This document shows, one piece after another, positions 1 to 12,000 of a stretch of 17,124 nt of DNA. This stretch comes from Christensenella sp. UBA5489 (GTDB lineage: Bacteria > Bacillota > Clostridia > Christensenellales > UBA1242), in the NCBI GenBank assembly GCA_002424095.1, contig DIPL01000003.1, positions 46,704 through 63,827 on the forward strand. Reading direction: 5' to 3'. The notes under the pieces are model-generated. The model made no database searches. It had not been told where the DNA came from and saw only the letters and a program-made list of their open reading frames with translations. The first letter of the stretch is position 1. Each line of letters begins with the position of its first letter. Both the position numbers and the translations under genes were made by a program.

Positions 1-3000
1 AGGTTCTTATAATGTACGTGTTAAAACCGCAGGAAGCGGAAGATATTTGCCGAGCGATTATACGAAAGATGAAACAGGCGAATATATTTATTTAAATTTT
101 GATATTGCCGCTTCGCCGAATAATTTTGAATATGATAAAGAAACTTCAACTTTGGAATGGAACGCAAATTCAAATCCTGACGGAACAAAATATTTTGTGC
201 TTTTGAATGATGAAAATATGTCAGGCGAAAACGGAACAACTAACTGCTTTTTTAATTTAGATTTTAATGCGGTGGGCGAATATAGTGTCGTTGTCGAAGC
301 ATTACCTGCGGACAAGGCGGGTTATACTCCATATTCAGCACAAAGCGAAGAAATATCTTTCACACGACTTGCAACACCAGTTCTTAATTTTAATAATGGA
401 ATTTTGTCGTGGCCAGCGATGGGGAAAGAAGCATATTTTGAACTTACTTTAACAAGCATAACAAATCCGCAACAGCCGGCACAAATCTTTGAAACAGAGC
501 AAAATTCTTATAATTTTTCTTTTGTAAATGATGTGGGAAATTATACCGTAAGTGTCAGAGCAATTGGCAATTTAGCAAATGCAACATTTCCATTAACCAG
601 CACAGAAAATTATTCGCTTGATGGCATAGGAGCGGTTATTGAATTTACAAAACTTGCAACAACAGGATTGCAATATAACGAAACAAACAACACTTTCTCC
701 GTACTCAACAGTGGCGGACATAATGTTGTGATTATCTTTACAAATGTTGCCACAGGGCAAAAAACGCAAAGAACAATAGTTGGCGGAGCAGGCGAAATTG
801 CTTTTGATATGAGCGATTTTGAACTCTATTCTGTTGAAGCGAAAATTCTCGTTAATGTGGGAGAAAATCAAATTGAAGGAAATCTTTCAGAGTGTTTTTG
901 TTTAGCATCCGACCAAAACGCACAACTCAAAAGAATTCAAAAAATTCAAGCACCTGAAATGACCTATAACGAAAGCGGAGAAATAAGTTATATTGGTTTT
1001 TTAGGTTCGGCAGACCCACTTATAACATATAGATTGCTTAAAGGCGGAGAAAGTGTAGGAGTATTAAATGATAATGCTTTTAATCTTGGAAATACAGCCG
1101 AAGTTTTCACAAATTCTGGAACTTATGAATTCAAATTGACGGTTGATAAAGAAATTCAAAATCAAACAATTTTCTTAACAGGCGAAACCGCACTTAATGT
1201 AGAAAAACTCGAAGCACCAACAGGCGTGGCACTCACACAAGATTCAACTGCGGATAATTTAAAAATAGAAATTAAAGATGACACAGCCGACGCAAGTAAA
1301 ATAAACGAAAGCAAGATTTTTATAAATGGCATTACAACAACTATTTTAAATTCTCAACAAAATGATTTTGCCATACGTGCCGTTTATTCTGCAATAACTG
1401 GATATCAAACGGTGAACGGAATTAAAACTTTCTTTACATCCAGTGATGAACTTAATTGCTCGCTTGAACGATTGACAGCACCGACAGGCTTGACTTTTGA
1501 TTATACAACTAAACAATTTTCGTGGGTAAACGCAACGGCGGAAAAATTTGCTATTTATATTGACGGGACATTTAATAGTGAAACAAGCGAAACGCAATTT
1601 AAATATTTGGCGGAGAGAGCATACACTTTTTCTGTTTATGCTTTGCCACAAGCATTCGCTCAAATTGGCGAAGGTGAGAGTAAATTTGTTGCTTCATCAC
1701 CTACGACACTTGAAGTTTATAAATCTTCATCAGTCTCAGGCTTATATTTTACACTTGATGAAACAAGCGGACTTGTAAGCGTTCATTGGTCGGCACCAAC
1801 AGGATTGCCAGCTGAAAATAATGCACGTTATGATGTGTTTGTTGATGATGCAAGTGTGCTTGGCGGTTCTTTATTAACGCAAACAACTTTTGAATTTTCT
1901 GCAAGCGAATTTGATACGGCGGGCGAATATGTGGTTGGAGTTAAAGTTAAAGACAGTGCAAGAAGTTCGGGTGGCGAATTTTTCGAGTCGGAAATTTTGA
2001 ATATTAGCCTAACACGATTGAGTGCAATTTCGAAAATAAATTTAGTTGTGAATTCAGAGCAAACAAGCGGAACGATTTCCGCAGTTGGCTATGAAGTGGC
2101 GAAAATGAAACGACTTAAAGTTAAATTAAACGATGAAATTGCAGAATATCATAACGGAAATTCTTATGTGTTTTCAGAACTTAACGACGGAGATATACTC
2201 AATCTTGAAATTTCTTACGGTGGAATTTTTGACAGTGTTTTAGGAAAATATTTCCTTGATTCTGCACCGTCAGATTTCACAATTCGCAAACTTAAAGCAT
2301 TGGCGAATATTAACTATGATGATGGAACTTTCAGTTGGAACACAGTTAATGGCGATATTTATAACGGCGGAGTGAATGCTCCATTTGAATTTAGATACTA
2401 TACATCTGCGGTCGGCGGTGGCTCTCCTAGTGCTGAAACAGCGACTACCGAATTACAAGCAACAATTTCAGATTTAACAAGCGATTTTGAGTTTTGGATA
2501 TATGAAGCATCAATTTTGAGCGGACAAATATTCAATTCAGGCGAAACCGTATATTTAAACTCTTCCAAAGTTTTCTTTCCCGTAACGGCTGAAAATCAAG
2601 TAAGTAATTTAAAAATGGAATATACAACGGTTAATACTGTTCAAAAAATTTTGCTTTCATGGAATTTTACGGCGCTATACCCTGAAATCTCTGTTCCTAT
2701 GTTTTCGCTGAAAATTTTAGAAAGCGAAAATATTGTTTTAGAAATTCCTTTAACAGCAACGGAAATCTATACAGGAGCAGATAATCTATATTCATATATA
2801 ATTGACTTGGAAAATTTTATAAATGAAGGCGACTACACTGTTTCGGTGGTGGCTTATAGTAATAAAACACTTCTTTCCGCATCACAAGAAATTATAATAA
2901 CAAAGCTCGAAAAGGCAAACTTTGTTAATATAAATGGTTTTAATGTTACCTTTATGAAAAACGAAACCGATGAAATCAGTCTTAACGGTGCAACTAGCAT

Positions 3001-6000
3001 TCAAATGACAGGCGGAATAAATCACACAATTGGAACGAATTGGTTTGAGATAGTTGGTGGAATAGGTACAGGACAAACACTTACAGTGAATGCTCGTGTT
3101 TTGGCAGTTGCTCCCGAAAATGTTGCTAACGGTCATTATTTCCTTGACAGCGAACAAGCAGTTTTTGTGTTTAAACGTCTTGAAAGCATTCAGCCAACAA
3201 TTGACTTTAACGCACAAAGAATTATTTGGGAACAAAAAGAAAATACCGATTATTATAGTCTTATGGTAGCCGCTTATGGTCCCCCTTCTTTCATAGATGT
3301 TACCGACAATTTCATTTCATTTGACAATCCGCTTTTAGCAAATCTTATTACCGAAGAAGGAGTTTATAGCATACTTGTCAAAGCAATGGCAGGAGAACAA
3401 ACTGTTCCGTCAAATCCAGAGTTAAATCCGCAACAAATAGCCATTGTGTCAGGCGATTTTTCAGCCTATGCCACTCTTGAAAAACTTAGAAAAATTCGAA
3501 ACATAACAATTTCTGTAAACGATAATATTGAGCAAAGAAGTGTTGTTGTAACGTGGGGAAATTTGCAACCAGAAGCAACACTTTATGACATTTGGATAAG
3601 TCAAAATTCTGAAAGTTTAGGAACTCTTGCTCTAACCGTGCCGGCGATGGCTGGTGGTTCTACATTCTTTGAAACTTCAACCTTGTTTGCAGAGGCAGGC
3701 GATTATTATGTTAGCATAGTTGCGAAAGGGTCGGAAGCGTTAAATTCTTTGCCGTCCGAAAAAGTCAAAATTGTACGTTTAGGCTCTGTGGAACAAGAAA
3801 ATATAAATATAAGCACAAGTTCAATTCTCGAATGGAACGAAACCGTTCAAATTGCTTCCGGGCTTTTAGATTGTGGTTATTATATTGAACTTTTAAATGA
3901 GAATAATGAAATTAAAAGTACGTTTGAAGGCGAAGCCGGTCAATATTTATTAAATAATATCTTAAATCTTTCGGATAATAATTGGCTTAATTTATATCAA
4001 GGCGGAGATTTTTATATAAAAATAAAGGTTAAAGGAAATGGCTCTTCCATTGATGCACGTGGTGGTGTTACCACTCTTTCAAGTGTGTCTCAAACTCTTT
4101 CTGCTTATAAATTAAGAACGCCGATGATAAATTTTGGGGGAGCAGTAGAGAAAAATTATTTAACTGTTCATAGTAATCTTGATGTTGGACTTTTTCCTGA
4201 TATGATTGATTTCTTTTTAACAGTAACACGTGATGGCGTTACTTTAAAATCAAATGAACGGCTTGTGAATTCGCTGGATGGCTCAGTTCAAATTGGAACT
4301 TTTATCATTCCAACTGAATGGCAAGCAGGGATTTATTCGTTTCAGGCATATACAGAAGTAAGAGAAGCAGAAACTTTAAATATTTTAAAATCACCGATAT
4401 TCCAACTACAAGTTGAAAAAATGGCCATACCACAATCCGTAAAAATTGAAGCGACTGACCCGCTTGATGCCGAGCAATCCGAAGTAAGAATTTCGTGGGA
4501 CGCAGTGCTGGGAGCAAGTTTTTATATCATTTTAATTGATGGCGAAGAGGCGGGGGAAACCGCAGGAACGTCTTGGACAACACAAGATTTCTTACAAGAA
4601 AAAATATACAAAATTGAAATAAAAGCAATGCGACCAGGAGCAATTCCTTCATTGTCTTCGAATGCCGTTTTTGCTGTTAGATTAAATTCCATAGAGTCAG
4701 GCAGTGTCAATGCAAATATGGAAGTAATGTGGGATGCCGTTTCGCAGTCGCATAATGGTTTCCAATATTGCATTCTTATTGAAAATTCAAATCACGAAAT
4801 AATTGAAACTATAAAAAACCTACCAGTTGACTCAACTGAATATTTGAGTGCTGATTTTGATGAAAGTACGTGGTTTGATTGGCTGGAATCTTATATAGGC
4901 GGAAATTATTTTGTTAAAATCATCGTGCAGGGAAACGGCTCTTCGCAAGGAACTACTGACTCAACTGCAACTCTTTCAAGTGAACCGCTTATGATTAATG
5001 CTTATAAATTTTTACAACCAAATATTTCTATTGATAATAATATAATGACAATAACAAGTGTTGATTCGGCGGCACTAGCAGAAAAAATGCAAATCCATTA
5101 TAAAATAAGTGTCGGTGAAGTTGTAAAAGCCGAAGGAATATATTCATCGGTATACACTCTTCCAAATGAATGGGAAGTTGGGAACTATTTAATTGAGTCT
5201 TATGTAACGGCGAAAACTGATACTTTAAATTATGTAAAATCAAATGTTGCAAAACTTAACATTGAAAAACTTGCAGCAGCAACTGAACTTGAAATTACTG
5301 CGGCAAATCCTGATGATGTAACTCAAAAAGAAGTTAAAATAAAATGGAAAGCAAGTGCTAATGCTGAGTTTTATGATATTTATATAAACAAGGAAAAATT
5401 TTCAACCTATGAACCCCTGGAAGCGGAAGATTATTATGAAATTACAAGCGAACAAATTATGCAAGATGCCGGAGAATATGAGGTAAAAATTATTTCAAGA
5501 GCAAGTAATTTCATTATGTCGAATTACAGCGACTCAGTTAGTGCTTTGCGTTTAAATCCAGTATCAACAGCACATATGACAAGTGATATAAATGTTGTTT
5601 GGACAGCGCCTGAGCAAGAAAGTGCCGAATTCACATACTACTCAATGCTTTTAGACTATGCTCCTGATGGAGAAATACAAGGCGAATCGACAAAAGATTT
5701 AACTTCAACGAATTATGCAGGCTTTGCAAGCAATACTTGGCTTTCTGCTTTTGAAGGCGGAACTTTTGGAGTTGCGCTTTATGTTGTTGGAAATGGCACA
5801 TCCAGTGCTGGAATGGCAACCTTATCAAGTGAAATTTTCGCTTTTTCGGCATTAAAATTATATGTGCCAAATATTGTGATTTCTCCGGATGGTTTAGAAC
5901 TGGAAATTTCCAATGCAAGCGAACTTGTGCCGTTGCCGTCAGAACTTTCAATCAGTGATATTAGCGGACTTAAATTTTCAATTCGCTTTGACACAGAATC

Positions 6001-9000
6001 GGGTGCGTTCGCAAAAGATAAAGATAATATAGATATTGACAATTTCATTTATGAAGATAAATTTTTCTATCCTGAGGAATGGCTTTCAGGTAACTATTAT
6101 TTTTCAGCATTTAATTTTCCAACCGCTCTTGATTTAGTCAATGTCATTCCTAGTTTAAGTTCGACAAAAATGGCGGAGCGTCTTGAAGCACCACAGAACT
6201 TAAAATTCTCTCGACCAGCATTAGATGCTGAAAGTTTAGCGGATTATTCAAGCGATGCTGGAACAAATCCAGAATTCTTGCACGAATCTACATATTTTGC
6301 GTTTGACAGTGTTGAAAACGCAGAAACATATACTATTCAAAATGGAAGCTATCAAGCAGTAGGGCAAACTAATAATATTCTAATATCAGGCGAACTCGAA
6401 TGGATTTTAGACCAGTATTTAAATCAAACATGCACATTGAAGGTTCTTGCGGCAGGTAGCGGTGGAGTATACATAAATTCACCTTATAGCACAATTGAAT
6501 TTTCAAGACTTGACAATGTTGGAAGTTTTTGCGTTAATCAAGGCAAAATAAACTGGACAACTTCGGCGGGTGCATTTGCATATTTGATTAAGGCAACTGA
6601 TATTGAGGGTACTGTTAGATTTTGGCAAAGCGACGGGGCAAGCGAATATTCAAGTTTCTTAAACGGAATTATGGATGATGGACTTCAAGCAGGGCAAATT
6701 TCGTTTAATATTAAAGCACTTGGCAATCTAACAGGCGATAGCGGAGATGAGGCAATAATTCTCGATTCATCTTATTTTTCAGCAGACTCAGAGTTTTTCA
6801 AATTAGAGGAACCTGAAAACTTTAAATCACATTTCGGCTTTTTATCTTGTGATACCGTTGAAAATGCAGCGGCTTATAGTTTATCAGTTTCAACGGCAGA
6901 TGATACATATATTGCAAGTTTCATTTTAGATGACTATTCAGATAGAATGACCTCATTAAATAGAACTTTTATTGGTTATTCAAGCGAATTTTATAATTTA
7001 TTAATTCCTGAAACGCTTTACAAAGTCAGAATCCAGGCAATTTCTGAGGACGGTTCGCAAATTATATATTCTGGCATTACTGAGCCAATAAATATAAAAA
7101 TATTGACAAATGCAAATGCCGTTGAAGATATATGTCTTGAATTTAATCCAAATGGTATGCTCGACCAAACATTACTTCAAGCAAAAGCTGCTGCTCGTTC
7201 TTATGGTTTAATTCAAATCGGAGAGCAACGCATAACAACGATTTCCACAGAGACAGAGCCATATATAACTGAAAAGACTATTCGAGGAACTTTACGTATG
7301 CCAAACGAAATGAGTGGCTTAAATGTTTGCTTTCCGCTTTCAAGTCTTGGCAGTTCAATTTTGGTTGATGACGGCGGAGCCGAACAATTCTATTACTTAA
7401 ATTCTGCGATTACAAAATCACAAGATTTTCATGTTTTGGGAATGCCGATAATAAGAAATGAACGTGGCGAAATCAAATGGGATATTGTCGAAGGAGCGGA
7501 TGGTTATTATGTATATATTAATGGGGCTTTGTACGGCAACGATATTTATACATTAAATCAACTTAACTTGCCAGCGGAATATGGTAATAATAATGAAAAC
7601 ACTCCGCTTGATTTAAAGGTTATTGCCGTAACTAATAGTTTGAATTCAATTTTTAGTCCAGATGGTTTTATGCGTTATGAAATTATTGCAGGCGATTTGG
7701 TAAAAGAATTTTTGGTTGATTTCAGAAAACTCAAAACACCGCAAATTTTCGACATTGTTGATGGAGCACTTGTTTTTAATAATGGACTTACAGCACTTAA
7801 TGCTTATGATAGAAATGATATAATGCCACTTTTGACATCGTATTCAACAATTGATGATTATAACGCATTAATGCAGTACATTGAAGGACTCTTTATTTCT
7901 CCGCTCGTTTTATATAGTCGCTATTTAGGTTTTGATTTACCTGACTTTGAATTTAAATTCCACAATATACAAACGGGAAATGATTACTATTTAATTATGA
8001 ACGCTGAAAATTTATTAAAAATAACAGCATCACAGCGAGAGAAATTTCTAGATTTAAGAACAGTTGTTTTAAATTTTACTAACATCATTGTTCACGAACT
8101 TGAAAATAGAATTGATGACCTTTTGGAACAAGGTGGACAAAAAGAAGAAATTAAAAAGACAAATGAACTTATTGACCTATATCAACTTTTGCACGCATCA
8201 ATGCAGGGAATTAAAATAGATATGATTCTCGACATTCATAATAAAGAAAGAACAGGTTGGCCTTCCTTAGATTTAGTTTTTAGTGAACTTGAAAGCACCG
8301 TAAATATTCCAGGTGGAGATTATACAATCAAAGTTCGACAAATTGGTAATACGTGCGATGAAATAAGTTCGAATTTCAATAATAGTCTACCTATTTTCTT
8401 GCCGAAAGCGGTTGGTAATGTTGAAATAGTTGAATTAAATGGAGATTTCCTGCTGCTTTGGAATAAAGTAGAAATTCCGTTAGGATATCTCTATTCGCCT
8501 ATGGACACAGACGAAGATGGAATTGGCGAAAAATATATTATTTATGGTGAAGATGCAGAAGGAAAACGTTATGAACTTCTACGCACAAACGGAATACCAG
8601 CAGCAACTGAAAATCGTTTCCAAATCAATCTTTCAGAGCTTTTAGAAAATGGAATTCTTACATCAGACATTATCAAACTTTTCATTGTTGTGGCAGGAGA
8701 CACCGGAGATGTTCTTGCGGGAATTTCATCAGAAGATATCGAGATTGCAATTTTACCAGAAGTTTCGCCGAATATGAGCGAAGGTGTTCTCGTTTGGGAC
8801 AGTATGCCATCAGTATCTGCTTATGAAATAATAGCATCGGCGACGGGCTATGAAACATTGCGTTTTGAAATAACAGATACATTCTGGGCAGGGGAAGAAC
8901 TTGCGCCCGAAGTAACCTATAATATCTCAATTCGTGCAATTGGTAGTGTTTATGTCGGTGCTGGTGCCGAACCGTCAATAAGTTGCGTTTTATCAGGATT

Positions 9001-12000
9001 ACCGGTACAGTTCAGACTTAGCAAACTCAATGAAATGAATGTTTCAGTTAATAAATACGGAATATTTAATTGGGACACGGTTGCCAACGCACAAGGGTTC
9101 TCTGTTGAAATTAAAGACACGGACTTTACATATACCAAAGCAGATGGATTTGATTTACAATATGAAAGCATTTATGAAGGTTTCCATAACTATTTATTCA
9201 AAGCACTTGGCACAACGGGAAGTATAAATCTAAACTCTGAAACTATCTATTATATTAATTCAAACTTTAATAATAACGGCATAGGACTTCTCGCTGCACT
9301 TCTTCCGCAGGTTGAATTGATTTGGATTGAAGACGGTATAATTAAATTTAATCCTATTCCAGAGACGCAAACAGAAGGCTTTGCCGGATTTGAAAAAGTT
9401 GTTGGATATAGGTTGTTAATAGATATTGTTGAAGACGGTATACATTTCACAACCGATGTGGGAAATCAGACTTTCAAAGATGAGGATGATAATATTTGCT
9501 TTGATTTTTCAAGACACGGTTCAGAAGGTTTATATACTATAAGAGTCCAAGCATATATTTATTACGTAAATGGAACTGGAACAATTTTTGAAAATGCAAA
9601 AACAATAAACCTTAATGATGAGCAATCATATCATAGACTTTTAGGGGCTGAAAGTTATCTTATATTTGAAAAAATTGCAGCACCTAGTGTTGTTCAAATT
9701 GAAAACGGAGATGTTGTTTGGAGTGAAGTGGAAGCGGCGAATGGTTATGTTGTCGAAGTTTTCACAAACACAGGGACACTGGTTAAAAGAGATACAACAG
9801 CATTTGCTTCGTGGTGGAGTGATGATGCCCTTATATTGCCGCAACAAACATATTTTGTGAAAGTTAAGACTTATGCAGAGGGTAAAGTTTTCTCTAATTA
9901 CACCACATATTGCGAATATACATTGGAAGAACCAACGCCAATAAGCAGGCTGGAATCATTCCAAGAAGTTGTAACAACAATCAATACCTACACAAATGAA
10001 GAAGGTGAGAATTTTATAAGTTTTGCTTATCCAAGTGGCGGACTTGATATGGGCTTTAATGTGAAATACAGAACCACAAGGGACGGCGAATTCTCATACG
10101 TTATGGTCTCCGATGGAAATTATGGCGATATTGTAACATACTTAAACGAAACAGCAACTATAAATATTTCAAAATTCAGCGGTGAAGGTGAAATTGCTTT
10201 TATGGAATATCAAATTCAGTCCGTGCCAAAAGGCAATTCAAACTATTTAAAATCGCATTGGAGTACAATACAAGAATTCTCAATTCCTGATGCTGTTGAA
10301 AGTGTATATTATGATGAAAATACCTTTGAATTTTTCTGGGAACACGTTGGAAGTGCATATAGTTATATTGTAACCGATGAAATAATAGGTGCTGATGACA
10401 ACTGCATTGCAATTTTCAAATATAAAATAAAATCTGGGCAATATGTCAACGAAAATTATTATAAAGAACGTAAACTTCCGGGGATGACAGAAAACGTTGC
10501 AACGATTTCTTATCTACCAAGCGTTGTCGGTTATCAGCATAGGGTTTCAGTTGCAGTTTGTTTGGATACATCTGCTGAATTCTCTCTTGTTTCGTTATTC
10601 ACACAGTGCGAAGACCTTTGCGACTTTGATTTGTTTGAAATCGGAATCGACAAAGATATTTTATCGGCTGACTCGTCGATTTATGACACGATAGATAAAA
10701 ATGAAATTGCACAACGCTTATTAAATAATGCTTACGGCACAGCGTTAAATCCATACTTAATCAATAATGCAGAAGATTTTGAGAAAATAAATTTAAGGCT
10801 TGCGAGATATAATTATACTTATAATTATTCAGTTGAACTTCTTTATGAATTTGAAGGACAACCAGTAAGTATTTTAACGAATATTTCGGAAAGCAATCCT
10901 AATTATTGCTTTAAGCAAACTGTTGATTTGGAAGACATAACGCAACCGATTGGTATATGGACAGAGTCAGGCGGAACAATCAAATATAGCAATTTCCAAA
11001 ACACATATGACGGAAATAATAAATTGATTGAGTTCAACCTAACTGCACCACGAACAGGTCTTTCGCTTGGACTTTTCTTGCAACTTGGAAACGGTGCAAT
11101 TGTTAAGAACATACGTATTAATGCTGAAATAGATTTCAAGGCAATAGGCGGTTCAACTTTCACTTACGGAGCAATTGCTGGACGAAACGACGGCGGAACT
11201 ATAACAAATTGCCACGTGCTTTCGATAAATGTTTTAAGACTCGTTGATAGTAATAATTATGGAGTTAATTCCTTGACATTTGGCGGAATTGTTGGAGACA
11301 ATAAAAATGGAATTGTCGAACTTTGTACAACTTCTAGCGATATTGAACTTATTCTCTTGCTTGCAAATAGTGGCGACACAATTTATGCAGGTGGAATTGC
11401 TGGTAGGAACTCTGGAACTATAAAAAATTCGGGAAATAACGCATTAATTGATGTGGCGGGCAGAAAGTCGGCATATATTGGCGGAGTTGTTGGAATGAAT
11501 ACGGGTGCAATTTTACAAGTTTATAATAAAGCACAAGTAAAAGGCGAAACACTTGCAATAAATTCGACTTGCAATATAGGCGGAATTGTCGGAAATAACA
11601 CAGGCTTTGGAGAAATTCGAAATTCTTATAATTTAGGAAATGTAAGTTGTGGCGAAAAGCCATGGCAAACAGGTGTGCAAATCTATCTTGGGGGAATTGT
11701 CGGCAGTTCCGAAAGCACTGCGATAACAAACTGTTATAGCGCAATGAGTGCTGTGATTAATGATGGTGCACTTAAAGCAGGAACATTGGCTGGACGCATT
11801 CAAAATAGTATTCCAAGTTCATTCGGACCAAAGAATATATATATAAACAGTGGAGCGATTGGAAGTGCAGAAAATGGCGGAGCAATGTACTTTGCTGTTC
11901 AAGTAACAGAAAATCAACTTGGAAATTATGCTAATACCCTGAACACTGCGGCTGGAAGCACTATCTTTGAAAACTCGCCAAGCTACCCTCGATTTATTTG

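Larger units (their letters stand above)
2..10600 (+). repeat. Tandem array of about 33 FN3-like beta-sandwich domains
   Basis: Domain boundaries are marked by a recurring basic/Leu/Pro linker, for example at about 366 (TRLATP), 1199 (EKLEAP), 2009 (LTRLSA), 3482 (EKLRKI), 4415 (EKMAIP), 6175 (ERLEAP) and 9670 (EKIAAP). After each linker comes a short strand ending in a Trp-containing motif (ILSW, FSW, IKW, VVW), then Y-x-I-x-I-x-G, then GxYxVxVxA. This is the strand order of fibronectin type III and related Ig-like folds. The domains are diverged from one another rather than near-identical, so the array is old and not a recent slippage product. The domain count comes from reading the linkers by eye and could be off by two or three. 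A profile search might place some units in other Ig-like families. Confidence 0.8.

Noticed and set aside
47..49. TTG as the start codon of the giant gene
   Set aside because: The frame is open to the window edge and the codons before the TTG encode a typical closing domain strand (GSYNVRVKTAGSG); there is no Shine-Dalgarno before it.
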